Shown: in pieces, positions 1 to 7,675 of the stretch
How positions within the stretch are numbered: the first letter of the stretch is position 1
Layout of the letters: each line of letters begins with the position of its first letter
DNA from: Actinomycetes bacterium
GTDB lineage: Bacteria > Actinomycetota > Actinomycetes > Actinomycetales > Microbacteriaceae
Length of the DNA: 33,660 nt
Direction: 5' to 3'
Assembly (NCBI GenBank): GCA_023436775.1
Contig: JAEZHW010000005.1
Location: 1-33,660 of the forward strand
Made by a program: the position numbers and the translations under genes
Notes under the pieces: generated by a model
What the model was told of the DNA's origin: nothing
The model's database searches: none
The model's input: the letters and a program-made list of their open reading frames with translations, nothing else

Positions 1-11
1 CCGTTGCTGTC

Positions 12-30
12 GTGGGGCGCGACGCCCCAC
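12..30 (-). terminator. short hairpin downstream of the KstD-like gene
   Basis: An 8-bp perfect stem (GTGGGGCG / CGCCCCAC) with a 3-base loop lies 7 bases past the stop codon of the minus-strand flavoprotein gene. No T-run follows on the minus strand, so termination is inferred from position and stem only. Confidence 0.4.
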
Positions 31-37
31 TGCGGGA

Positions 38-1708
38 CTACTGCTGCGAGGCGTGCAGAGCAGCGAGGTAGCCGCCGACGATGCCCTGGCCGAGCGTGGC
101 GCCCGCGCCGGGGTAGCTGTCACCGAAGAAGTTGCCCGCGGTGTTGCCGGTGGCGTACAGGCCCGGGATCGGGTTGCCCTTCGTGTCGAGCACCTGGACG
201 TGCTCGTTGGTGCGCAGGCCGCCACAGGTACCGAGGTCCGACAGCAGCACCTTCACCGCGAACAGTTCCTTGCCGTCGATCGGGCGCAGGTTCGGGTTGG
301 GCTTGTTGGTCGGGTCGCCGTAGTAGCGGTCGTAGGCGCTGTCGCCGCGGCCGAAGTCCTCGTCCTTACCGGCGGCAGCCATGGTGTTGAAGCGTTCGGC
401 AGTAGCCTGCAGGTTGGCGGCGTCCACGCCGATCTTCTCGGCGAGTTCGGCCCAGTTGCCAGCCTTGACGGCGATGTCGGCGTCGTACCATTCCTGCGGG
501 ATCGGCATGCCCGGGTAGAGGACACTGGCCAGCAGGTAGGACTTGCGGTACTTCGCGTCGAAGATCATCCACATCTCGCCGACCGGGTCACCGGCGGCCT
601 CGCGCTCCAGCACGTGGTGGCCGAAGCTCATGTAGTCCTCGGCCTCGTTCAGGAAGCGCTTGCCGTGACGGTCAACCAGGATCGAGCCCGGCAGCGAACG
701 CTCGGCGAGCATCACCATCGGGTAGTCGCCCTCCTTGACCGGGGCGATCGACGGGAACCACCATGCCTGGTCCATCAGGGCCACGTCGGCGCCGATTTCC
801 TGGCCGGCCTTGATCGCGTCACCGGTGTTGCCGCGCGAGCCGAGGCTCCAGTTCTCGAGGCTCTGAGACTGGTACTGCTTGCGCCAGGCCATGTTGTGGT
901 CGTAGCCACCGGCCGAGAGCACCACACCCTTGCGCGCGCGGATCTCGGTCTCGGTGCCTTCGTGGTCCACGACGGCACCGACGACGCGGCCATCCTCAAC
1001 CAGCAGACGCACCAGCGGGCTGTTGCGCCACACCGGGATACCGGCGCGCAGCACACCATCGAACATGCCCGCGGCGAGTCCGTAGCCACCGGCCGCATAG
1101 CGCTTCCCGATCAGCAGACCGCCGACGCCCTGCAGGAAGCGGCCACCGGCGACGGTGAGGCCCTTGAGCGGCTTCTTGGTCAGCAGGTTCAGCCACTTGT
1201 AGTCCTTACCGAGGACCGGCATCGGCAGTGGTGCTTCCATCACTCCGGTGCGCAGCAGGCTGCGGGCATCCTTCAACGTGTTGGTGTCGAAGGGCTTGCA
1301 CTCGATGGTGCGACCCTCGGGGGCGCCACCGGGCAGTTCCGGGTGGTAGTCGGAGTAGCCCTTGGCCCAGGTCATCTTCAGGCGAGTGTTGCGTTCGAGC
1401 ATGCGGATCGCCTCGGCTCCGTGCTCGATGTAGGCGTCGAGCTTCGCAGCCGGGCTGGTGTCGCGCACGGCGCTGCTGAGGTAGGTGCGGGCGCGCTCCT
1501 TGGTGTCGGCGGAGCCTTCGCGGGTCTGCACGTCGTTCGGCGGCACCCAGACGCCACCGCCCGAGCGGGCAGTCGAGCCACCGACGAGCTCGGTCTTCTC
1601 AACGATGAGCACGTCGAGGCCACGCTCCTTGGCGGCCAGTGCGGCAGCCATACCGGTGCCGGAACCGACGACCAGCAGGTCGACTTCAGTGGGGGTGTTC
1701 TTGGCCAT
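38..1708 (-). CDS. 3-ketosteroid delta1-dehydrogenase-like FAD flavoprotein
   Basis: Cytoplasmic FAD-dependent oxidoreductase of the FAD_binding_2 / KstD group, 556 aa, the usual family length. These enzymes introduce the C1-C2 double bond into 3-ketosteroids, though some relatives use other substrates. Seen: an N-terminal Rossmann FAD motif (VVGSGTGMAAALAA, about residues 13-26) ending in the acidic IVEK; the KstD-type segment GYSDYHPELPGG (117-128), which carries candidate active-site tyrosines; and a C-terminal FAD/active-site block, IPGLYATGN then SYPGAGATLG, with Tyr532 where KstDs have a catalytic tyrosine. The ATG has AGAAGGA upstream. It lies 20 bp behind the TetR gene on the same strand, so the two are probably one operon. 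No other steroid-degradation gene is in the window, so the substrate is inferred from family only. Confidence 0.85.
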   Translation of the reverse strand: MAKNTPTEVDLLVVGSGTGMAAALAAKERGLDVLIVEKTELVGGSTARSGGGVWVPPNDVQTREGSADTKERARTYLSSAVRDTSPAAKLDAYIEHGAEAIRMLERNTRLKMTWAKGYSDYHPELPGGAPEGRTIECKPFDTNTLKDARSLLRTGVMEAPLPMPVLGKDYKWLNLLTKKPLKGLTVAGGRFLQGVGGLLIGKRYAAGGYGLAAGMFDGVLRAGIPVWRNSPLVRLLVEDGRVVGAVVDHEGTETEIRARKGVVLSAGGYDHNMAWRKQYQSQSLENWSLGSRGNTGDAIKAGQEIGADVALMDQAWWFPSIAPVKEGDYPMVMLAERSLPGSILVDRHGKRFLNEAEDYMSFGHHVLEREAAGDPVGEMWMIFDAKYRKSYLLASVLYPGMPIPQEWYDADIAVKAGNWAELAEKIGVDAANLQATAERFNTMAAAGKDEDFGRGDSAYDRYYGDPTNKPNPNLRPIDGKELFAVKVLLSDLGTCGGLRTNEHVQVLDTKGNPIPGLYATGNTAGNFFGDSYPGAGATLGQGIVGGYLAALHASQQ

Positions 1709-1728
1709 GCCTGTTCTTTCCTTCTGGG

Positions 1729-2334
1729 TTAGGGGGTTGCCGGTTCGGGCAGGAGCAGGTCCCGCCCGATGTTGGCGATCGTTCGGCGCAGCACATCGTC
1801 GTCGATGTCACTGGCCTGGACGTCAATGGCTGGGGACATCAGCCCCAGCAGGAAGGTGTTGACCCGCAGCGAGTAGCCGGGTTCGGTACTGGCGGCGCCG
1901 AGCCTGCGCACCAGTTCGTCGAAGAGCGTGCGGTAGCGGCTGCCGGGGCCGAGCGCCTTCAGCGCGGCAAGATCGGCGAGCAGCACCCGGTAGCGATCGC
2001 GGTGCCGAATGGCCTGATCGGCCAGACCCACGATCAGCCCTTCGACCTGCTTGCGCGGGTCGTCGTGCAACCTGGTGATGTCGAGGATCTGCTCGATGGT
2101 ATCGAAGGCGGGCGCGAGCGCGAGTTCGATGATTTCGCGCTTGGTGGCGTAGTGGTGATAGATCGCTGCCTTGGTGACGCCGAGCTCGGTGGCGATGTCC
2201 TGCAGCGAGGTGCTGGCCACGCCGTCACGCGCAAAGCAGCGCAGCGCTGCGTCAATGATGTTGCCGGGTGTCAATGCCGGGCGGTCTGCTGCAGTCACAT
2301 TGGCCGATCGGGTCGAAAATGAGGCAATTTGCAT
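1729..2334 (-). CDS. TetR/AcrR-family transcriptional regulator
   Basis: Predicted DNA-binding repressor of about 201 aa. Seen: the TetR helix-turn-helix near the N-terminus (IIDAALRCFARDGVAS, then LQDIATELGVTKAAIYHHY, then KREIIELAL), followed by a ligand-binding alpha-helical C-terminal half without recognisable specificity. It precedes the KstD-like gene and probably controls it and itself. The start is uncertain. ATG at 2334 has no Shine-Dalgarno sequence; an alternative GTG at 2298 (189 aa) also lacks one but would begin closer to the HTH and leave all three CCGATCGG boxes upstream. Open reading further upstream to 2532 runs into the ispE promoter and is not supported. Confidence 0.88.
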   Translation of the reverse strand: MQIASFSTRSANVTAADRPALTPGNIIDAALRCFARDGVASTSLQDIATELGVTKAAIYHHYATKREIIELALAPAFDTIEQILDITRLHDDPRKQVEGLIVGLADQAIRHRDRYRVLLADLAALKALGPGSRYRTLFDELVRRLGAASTEPGYSLRVNTFLLGLMSPAIDVQASDIDDDVLRRTIANIGRDLLLPEPATP

Positions 2335-2373
2335 AGTAGCCGATCGGTCGGGATTCGCTAGCCGATCGGCTAG
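2301..2373. promoter_or_regulatory. three CCGATCGG boxes, probable TetR operators
   Basis: The palindrome CCGATCGG occurs at 2304-2311, 2340-2347 and 2362-2369. The third is embedded in a perfect 16-bp palindrome, CTAGCCGATCGGCTAG (2358-2373); the second is TAGCCGATCGG. Two-fold symmetric sites beside a TetR gene are the usual form of autoregulatory operators. The sites also lie within 190 bp upstream of ispE on the other strand. The motif does not resemble the KstR or KstR2 boxes of mycobacteria as I know them. Confidence 0.65.
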
Positions 2374-2476
2374 GAAATCCGTACCGGTTTGGCCGAGACC
2401 GCCGAAATTCCGGGGCAGGGCTGCCGCCGGGCCTCGCCTGAGCACCGTCTGACAAACGCACTCCGCTCGGTATTGG

Positions 2477-2488
2477 TAGCGTTGTCGC
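2477..2488 (+). promoter_or_regulatory. -10 box of a leaderless ispE promoter
   Basis: TAGCGT at 2477-2482 lies 6 bases before the ispE ATG, so transcription would start at or next to the start codon. The same TAGCGT/TAGCAT-N6-ATG arrangement occurs before three other genes in this window. There is no Shine-Dalgarno sequence and no clear -35 box at 17 bp. Confidence 0.5.
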
Positions 2489-3412
2489 ATGCCGTCCAAC
2501 GCAGTCATCGTTCGAGCCCCAGGCAAGATCAATGTCTGCCTGCGCGTCGGCTGCCTGCAGGACGACGGCTATCACGAGGTCGCGACCGCCTATCAGGCCG
2601 TCAGCCTCTGCGACACCGTGCGCGCCTGGCACGCCGATGACTACTCGGTGAGCTTCACCGGCCCCATCGACTCCTTCGACCTTGTCACCGACGAGACGAA
2701 CCTCGCGATCCGCGCCGCCCGCGCCCTGGCCGCCCACACCGGGTACACCGGCGGGGTGCGCCTCGAGATCGAGAAGCACATTCCGATCGCCGGCGGCATG
2801 GGCGGTGGCAGCGCTGACGCGGCCGGTGCCCTGGTTGCCTGCGACGCGCTGTGGAAGACCGGCCTGAGCCGCGACGAGCTGCACAGGATCGCGGCGACCC
2901 TCGGCGCGGACGTGCCCTTCGCGCTGCATGGCGGCACCGCGATCGGGACGGGGCGAGGCGACCAGCTGTCCCCGGCACTCGCGCAGGGCCAGTTCCACTG
3001 GGTGCTCGCACTGCCCGACTTCGAACTGTCCACCCCCGAGGTCTACGCCGAGCTCGACGCGCACCGCGAGCGCAACAAGGACTCGCTGCCGGTCGCGCCC
3101 GACGTGCCGACGGTGGACTCGCCGGTGCTGCAGGCGCTACGCTCCGGCGACGCGCTGGCGCTGGCCGACGCCCTGCACAACGACCTGCAGCCGGCGGCGC
3201 TGCGACTGGCGCCCGCCCTCGCCGATGTGCTCGAAATGGGCGAGCGGGCGGGTGCGCTGGCCTCGCTGGTGTCGGGTTCGGGGCCGACCGTCGCCTTCCT
3301 CGCGGCCGATCAGACTTCGGCGATCGGGCTGCAGGTGGCGCTCAGCGCCGGCCAGCTCACCGTGGTGCGTGTCACTGGCCCGGTGCCGGGCGCGCGCGTG
3401 GTGGCTGAGTAG
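2489..3412 (+). CDS. ispE: 4-diphosphocytidyl-2-C-methyl-D-erythritol kinase
   Basis: GHMP-superfamily kinase of the MEP isoprenoid pathway; it phosphorylates CDP-ME at the 2-hydroxyl using ATP. 307 aa, normal length. Seen: N-terminal APGKINVCLRVG with the conserved Lys13; the GHMP ATP-binding loop PIAGGMGGGSADAAGAL (about 99-115); Asp141 in GADVPFALHGG, the likely catalytic Asp; and the C-terminal GSGPTVAFL motif. In many actinobacteria ispE follows rsmA/ksgA and precedes an ABC-F gene. Here the left neighbour is the TetR/KstD pair and the ABC-F gene lies 4.9 kb to the right, with accessory genes between. The ATG is probably read from a leaderless transcript. Confidence 0.95.
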   Translation: MPSNAVIVRAPGKINVCLRVGCLQDDGYHEVATAYQAVSLCDTVRAWHADDYSVSFTGPIDSFDLVTDETNLAIRAARALAAHTGYTGGVRLEIEKHIPIAGGMGGGSADAAGALVACDALWKTGLSRDELHRIAATLGADVPFALHGGTAIGTGRGDQLSPALAQGQFHWVLALPDFELSTPEVYAELDAHRERNKDSLPVAPDVPTVDSPVLQALRSGDALALADALHNDLQPAALRLAPALADVLEMGERAGALASLVSGSGPTVAFLAADQTSAIGLQVALSAGQLTVVRVTGPVPGARVVAE

Positions 3413-3468
3413 TCGCTGACGCTTGGATGCGGCTGGGGCTGTGGGCCGCCTCGCCGTCGCTTCCTGGG

Positions 3469-3480
3469 TAGCATCGAGCC
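3469..3480 (+). promoter_or_regulatory. -10 box of the methyltransferase gene
   Basis: TAGCAT at 3469-3474 lies exactly 6 bases before the ATG at 3481. This supports that start as leaderless rather than the next in-frame ATG at 3511. Confidence 0.45.
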
Positions 3481-4359
3481 ATGGGTGTGTTCAGCGCTGG
3501 GGGACCGAACATGGTCGTGCATGCCGATAATGCGGCGGTGCTGGCGGGGCTGCCGGACGGGGCGTTTCCGCTGATCTATCTGGATCCGCCGTTTAATTCG
3601 GGCAAGGTGCAGGCGCGGCAGGCGACGAGCCTGGTGCGGTCCGAGTCGGGGCCGAGGCTCGGCTACAAGGGCCAGTCCTATGAGGTGATTAAGGGGCGCA
3701 TCAGCGCGTACAACGACCGCTTCGAGGACTATTGGGCGTTCCTCGAGCCGCGGCTGGAGCAGGCGTGGCGGCTGCTGTCCGAGGACGGCACGCTGTACCT
3801 GCACCTGGACTATCGCGAGAGCCACTACGCGAAGGTGCTGCTGGATGCGCTGTTCGGGCGGGACTGCTTCCTGAACGAGATCATCTGGGCGTACGACTAC
3901 GGCGGCCGCACCAACAAGCGCTGGCCGCCGAAGCACGACACGATCCTGGTCTATGTGAAGGACCCGAAGCGGTACTACTTCAACACCGAGGAGGTGGACC
4001 GCGAGCCGTACATGGCGCCCGGCCTCGTCACCCCCGAGAAGGCGGCGCTGGGGAAGCTGCCGACCGACGTGTGGTGGCACACGATCGTGTCCCCGACCGG
4101 CAACGAGAAGACCGGCTACGCGACCCAGAAGCCCGAGGGCCTGATCCGCCGCATCGTGCAGGCGTCGAGCCGCCCCGGTGACTGGGTGCTCGACTTCTTC
4201 GCCGGCTCCGGCACGACCGGCGCGGTCGCGGCCAAGCTGGGCCGCAAGTTCGTGCTGGTGGACGAGAGCCCGGATGCGATCGAGGTGATGCGGGCGCGGA
4301 TCGATGCGCTGGGGCCGGGGATCGCGCCGGTGGTGTTTCTGAATGAGCGGGACCTGTAG
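3481..4359 (+). CDS. orphan site-specific DNA methyltransferase (beta class)
   Basis: Predicted S-adenosylmethionine-dependent N6-adenine or N4-cytosine DNA methyltransferase, 292 aa. Seen: catalytic motif IV DPPF (35-38, in LIYLDPPFNSGK) precedes the SAM-binding motif I FAGSGTT (about 240-246), the order that defines the beta class. The C-terminal part has the usual YATQKPEGLIRRIV segment just before motif I. The target specificity cannot be read from sequence. No restriction endonuclease or specificity subunit is adjacent, so it is an orphan in this window. The next gene encodes a Fic protein, with no evidence of a functional link. A later ATG at 3511, preceded by GGGGGA, is the alternative start. 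Confidence 0.9.
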   Translation: MGVFSAGGPNMVVHADNAAVLAGLPDGAFPLIYLDPPFNSGKVQARQATSLVRSESGPRLGYKGQSYEVIKGRISAYNDRFEDYWAFLEPRLEQAWRLLSEDGTLYLHLDYRESHYAKVLLDALFGRDCFLNEIIWAYDYGGRTNKRWPPKHDTILVYVKDPKRYYFNTEEVDREPYMAPGLVTPEKAALGKLPTDVWWHTIVSPTGNEKTGYATQKPEGLIRRIVQASSRPGDWVLDFFAGSGTTGAVAAKLGRKFVLVDESPDAIEVMRARIDALGPGIAPVVFLNERDL

Positions 4360-4399
4360 CTGCCCTGTGACGGGCGGACTCAGGTGAGTATCTGTGCGC

Positions 4400-4432
4400 A
4401 AATTCGCATCTAGCCCTATCAAATGCGAGTTT
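4400..4432. promoter_or_regulatory. inverted repeat before the Fic gene, probable operator
   Basis: AAATTCGCAT (4400-4409) is mirrored by ATGCGAGTTT (4423-4432) with one mismatch and a 13-base spacer. The repeat ends 7 bases before a CATAAT -10 box. The placement suggests repression by a dimer, possibly the winged-helix tail of the Fic protein itself; that link is inference. Confidence 0.55.
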
Positions 4433-4439
4433 GAGGCGA

Positions 4440-4452
4440 CATAATCGCAGGT
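4440..4452 (+). promoter_or_regulatory. -10 box of the Fic gene
   Basis: CATAAT at 4440-4445 lies 7 bases before the ATG, which indicates a leaderless transcript. No good -35 box is seen at 16-18 bp, and the upstream region is occupied by the inverted repeat. Confidence 0.5.
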
Positions 4453-5664
4453 ATGAACAGCGAGTTCCCCTCCCGGTGGCCAGCCCACGGCGTCGAAACC
4501 GTGCCGTGGCAGCAGCAGGCCCGAGGTGGTACTCGCGAGGACCGCATGCTGCGCAGCGTGGAGGCGGCCATCCCGCCACTGATCGCAGAGCTCGACTACG
4601 TCCCATCGCTCGCTGAGATGCTCGCCGCTGAGCGCGCACTCATCGCCGTGGCCCAGGCCGACACTGACGCCGAGGGGCACTCTGCTGCGCTGAGTCGCTT
4701 CATGGTCCGCTCGGAGTCGGCCGCATCATCCAAGATTGAGCACATCTCTGCCAACGCCCACGACTACGCCAAGGCGCTCGCCGGCAACAAGAGCAACACG
4801 TCCGCGACCAGCATGGTCGCCGCATCCGCCGCGCTGCACGAACTCATCAGTGCGGTCGGCGCCGGGCAGTTTGCACTGTCGCACGTGTTGAACGCGCACC
4901 GTGCACTCATGCGCGACGACCCCGACCAGGCCGGTTACGCGGGTCGCATCCGCGACATGCAGAACTGGATCGGTGGCAGCGACCACTCGCCGCGCAATGC
5001 ACTGTTCGTGCCGCCACCGCCTGCTCGCGTCGAGGCGCTTCTTGACGACCTCATCGACTATCTCAACCGAGACGACATCCCCGTCCTCGTCCAGGCAGCG
5101 ATCGGGCATGCCCAGTTCGAGTCCATTCACGCCTTCACCGATGGCAACGGTCGTATTGGCCGGGCCCTCGTCGCTGCCGTGCTGCGGCGTCGCGGCATCA
5201 CCAGGAACGCGGTCGTGCCGCTCGCGAGTGGTCTGCTCGCAAGGCGCGACGACTATTTTGCCGCACTCGGCGCCTATCGCCTCGGCGACCCCGCCCCGCT
5301 CGTCCTGCTGTTCGCGCAGTCGGTTCGCGTTGCTGCCACAGCCTCGCGCGACAGCATTGCCAGGTTGCAGGCGCTGCCTGCGGAATGGCGTGCCGAGTTG
5401 AAGCCTCGCGCCGGTTCGGTCGCCGAGCAGCTCATTGACGCGTTCTACCACCACCCGGTCATGTCGGTCCATGAGATTGACCAGGTCACTGGGGACAGCA
5501 CCACGAGCCAGGCGTACCGAGTCATCGACCGGCTCGTGGATGCTGGCTACATCGAGGAGATCACCGGCCGCAAAAAGGACCGGGTCTGGGCGGCATCCGA
5601 AGTACTCGCCGAGCTCGATGACCTGGACCACCGCATCCAAGAGGCGATGAAGGCAGAGCAGTAG
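4453..5664 (+). CDS. Fic-family protein with C-terminal winged helix
   Basis: Probable AMP-transferase of the Fic/DOC superfamily, which moves AMP from ATP to a hydroxyl of a target protein. 403 aa. Seen: the complete Fic core HAFTDGNGRIGR (226-237), with catalytic His226 and the anion-binding DGNGR loop; an N-terminal alpha-helical region with an inhibitory-helix-like motif SSKIEH (92-97); and a C-terminal winged-helix DNA-binding segment (about 320-390; VHEIDQVTGDSTTSQAYRVIDRLVDAGYIEE). The inhibitory Glu96 is present, but the following residue is His rather than the usual Gly or Asn. The domain set matches stand-alone class II Fic proteins, which inhibit themselves, so no separate antitoxin is expected. 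The inverted repeat upstream fits autoregulation. Confidence 0.92.
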   Translation: MNSEFPSRWPAHGVETVPWQQQARGGTREDRMLRSVEAAIPPLIAELDYVPSLAEMLAAERALIAVAQADTDAEGHSAALSRFMVRSESAASSKIEHISANAHDYAKALAGNKSNTSATSMVAASAALHELISAVGAGQFALSHVLNAHRALMRDDPDQAGYAGRIRDMQNWIGGSDHSPRNALFVPPPPARVEALLDDLIDYLNRDDIPVLVQAAIGHAQFESIHAFTDGNGRIGRALVAAVLRRRGITRNAVVPLASGLLARRDDYFAALGAYRLGDPAPLVLLFAQSVRVAATASRDSIARLQALPAEWRAELKPRAGSVAEQLIDAFYHHPVMSVHEIDQVTGDSTTSQAYRVIDRLVDAGYIEEITGRKKDRVWAASEVLAELDDLDHRIQEAMKAEQ

Positions 5665-5837
5665 CCGCCCTTCCGCGCCGCCCCGCCTGCCAGCAGGCCG
5701 AGAATGTCGTCCAGCGCCACGGTCGCTCTCGTCGATGCACGCCGACACGAGGCGACTGTTACGTCCTCGGCCTCTGTGGCGAGGTTCGGGCGAGTGAGGG
5801 ACTGCGGCCTCATAGTATGGGGGCGGGAGTGTGAGCT

Positions 5838-6347
5838 ATGGCCACTGGCGACGATGCTGTGAACCCGCAGGGAGAACCCAGCGGTATTCGCCTGGTGACG
5901 GATGTGGGATCGCTCTTCGAACTGCGCGACGACTATGAGCAGCGCGGCTACACCGTGCGGTGGATCCGCGGCCGAAAGGCGCGGACGACTCGGAGCCTGT
6001 TTGACGAGTTCGCTGCGGCATTCCAGTTCCCGGAACATTTCGGCGATAACTGGGATGCCTTCAATGACTGCCTCACCGATTTGGAATGGCTCCGCACTGA
6101 CCGCGGATATGTGCTGTTGATCACGGAGCCAGATGCGGTGCTGGCGGCCGAGCGCGCCAAGACCCTGAAGACCTTCGTCGAAATCCTCACGGACGCGGTC
6201 CAGTACTTCGTCGAGGACCCGGCCCATTCCTGGCAGGGCGACATGCGACCGCTCGAGTTCCACGTGCTGCTGATCGCAGGGAAGGCGAATCCATCAGTGA
6301 TTCTGCGCCGTTGGCAGCGTGCGGGTGTAGTGGTCGCCGACGGGTGA
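5838..6347 (+). CDS. barstar-family ribonuclease inhibitor
   Basis: Predicted cytoplasmic inhibitor of a barnase-type ribonuclease, 169 aa. That is longer than the 90-aa archetype because of an N-terminal extension of about 20 residues and a C-terminal extension. Seen: FQFPEHFGDNWDAFNDCLTDLEWL at 62-85, the barstar core. Asp73 and Asp77 correspond to barstar Asp35 and Asp39, which plug the RNase active site; the Trp38 position is Asn. TAGTAT at 5813-5818 is a possible -10, and GGGAG lies 8 bases before the ATG. No RNase gene lies beside it, so it may protect against an RNase made elsewhere in the genome or by competing cells. Confidence 0.85.
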   Translation: MATGDDAVNPQGEPSGIRLVTDVGSLFELRDDYEQRGYTVRWIRGRKARTTRSLFDEFAAAFQFPEHFGDNWDAFNDCLTDLEWLRTDRGYVLLITEPDAVLAAERAKTLKTFVEILTDAVQYFVEDPAHSWQGDMRPLEFHVLLIAGKANPSVILRRWQRAGVVVADG

Positions 6348-6373
6348 CGCGGCTTAGCGTCGCCGGCCAACAC

Positions 6374-6386
6374 TATGCTCGGCCGT
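6374..6386 (+). promoter_or_regulatory. -10 box of the DUF1643 gene
   Basis: TATGCT at 6374-6379 lies 7 bases before the ATG at 6387. The box itself contains the earlier in-frame ATG at 6375, which argues that 6387 is the true start. Confidence 0.45.
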
Positions 6387-6980
6387 ATGGCTGAGGACCC
6401 GATGCCGCGCGGTGCGCGTACGTACGCCCATGGCTTGGAACCGAACTTCCAACTGCCGGAACCGGCTGTGCCGACGCACCGCTTCGCGCTGGGGAATGTT
6501 CGTGAGGGCACGGGGTCGCAGCCGCTGGTGGTGATCGGTATGAACCCCTCGCATGCCAGTGGGCGGTGGTCGGATGCCACCATCAACCGCGTCATCCAGG
6601 CCAGCATCGACCGCGGGTATGCCGGCTGGCTGATGCTGAACCTGTACCCGGAGCGCTCGCCGAGCCCGGCCGCGCTCGGCGACTACGACGCAGCATTGTC
6701 GCGCGAGCACTGCGACGTGCTCGCGGCGCTGCTCGAACGGTTCCACGTCACCGAGGTGCTCATCGCCTGGGGCAACCTCACCCACCCCACGCTCAAACGC
6801 GCCAAGCTGGATGTCCTGCAGGTGCTGGCAGACCGCGGGATCAGGATGTTTACGTACTCGGATCTGACTGTGCAGGGCGAGCCGCGGCATCCGAGTCCGA
6901 GGCGTGGAGGCTCGCCGCTGTCCGGGGACAGGCGCTCCTGGCGCCTCGTTGGTGGGCGGCTGGTGCCTGCGACAGGCTGA
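6387..6980 (+). CDS. DUF1643 domain protein
   Basis: Predicted soluble protein of 197 aa from the uncharacterised DUF1643 family. Seen: the family core, VVIGMNPSHAS followed by the motif WSDATINRVI, then LMLNLYPERSPSP, and later EVLIAWGN. No biochemical function is established for the family to my knowledge; members are often found near phage, defence or mobile genes. The last 30 residues are rich in Arg, Gly and Pro and look poorly conserved. The gene lies between the barstar and the unknown 109-aa gene in the accessory stretch. Confidence 0.78.
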   Translation: MAEDPMPRGARTYAHGLEPNFQLPEPAVPTHRFALGNVREGTGSQPLVVIGMNPSHASGRWSDATINRVIQASIDRGYAGWLMLNLYPERSPSPAALGDYDAALSREHCDVLAALLERFHVTEVLIAWGNLTHPTLKRAKLDVLQVLADRGIRMFTYSDLTVQGEPRHPSPRRGGSPLSGDRRSWRLVGGRLVPATG

Positions 6981-7106
6981 GCTGCAGTTCGATACGCGAC
7001 CGAGGTCCCATCAAGTTCGACGGCCACTCGGGGATCGACTGTCGGCGTTCTCTGGCGGAAATCAGAGTTTCGCCGACGGCACTTGGGCTCGTGGCATCAT
7101 CGAACT

Positions 7107-7436
7107 ATGGGATTTTTCGGGCGACGGCACCGTGCAGACTACGCGCCATCGCTCCTCGACGGTGATCTCAAAAGGGTCCCTGGTCGAGCGCGTATCCGGA
7201 TCGACGCCACAGGCGAACCTCGCGAGGTCGTCCTGGAACCATACGGCAACGCATTTCCGCTGCCTGCGGGAGAATCCTTCATTCTCGACGTTCCGGTCGA
7301 AGATGCCGCGGACATGATCGTGGAACTGGAATCCCAGTACGTAGTCTTCTCGTTCGGCTTTCCGGTCTATGGGCCTCGGTTCCTCCTGGATTCCAGCGGG
7401 AACATCCTCGAAGAGGTCATTACCTATCGGCCGTGA
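7107..7436 (+). CDS. hypothetical protein, 109 aa
   Basis: Not recognised. The protein begins MGFFGRRHRADYAP and is then a mainly beta-type, weakly acidic sequence (VVLEPYGNAFPLPAG, FILDVPVEDAADMIVELE, YVVFSFGFPVYGPRFLLD). No signal peptide, membrane segment or cysteine is present. CATCAT lies 6 bases before the ATG as a possible -10. It sits between the DUF1643 gene and an Imm26-like gene, 490 bp from the latter's start. A size near 100 aa and such neighbours would suit an immunity protein, but that is only context. Confidence 0.6.
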   Translation: MGFFGRRHRADYAPSLLDGDLKRVPGRARIRIDATGEPREVVLEPYGNAFPLPAGESFILDVPVEDAADMIVELESQYVVFSFGFPVYGPRFLLDSSGNILEEVITYRP

Positions 7437-7675
7437 GCCAGCGAACTCTTCGGGCCGGGTCTCAGTCCGTTGCTCCCCGCGGCGGCCGCAGCCCGGGTCG
7501 CAGGACGGGACCGTCTCTCCTCCGGCGTGGCTCTTAGCGCCGGAGTACCTGCTGTGCCTGCCAGACCGCGTGACCGGCAGCGGCGATGCGGTCATACTGG
7601 ACGCATGGTGTCGAGCGCGGCGTGGCTCTGGGGACTCCTGTGCCCAATCCGTGGAGTGGCGTCTGGGAGTTCAAG

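Noticed and set aside
53..1732. Long plus-strand reading frame (559 codons) opposite the KstD-like gene
   Set aside because: Mirror frame of a high-GC gene. The opposite strand has clear FAD and active-site motifs, while this translation is low in recognisable structure and rich in Val, Gly, Ala and Arg.
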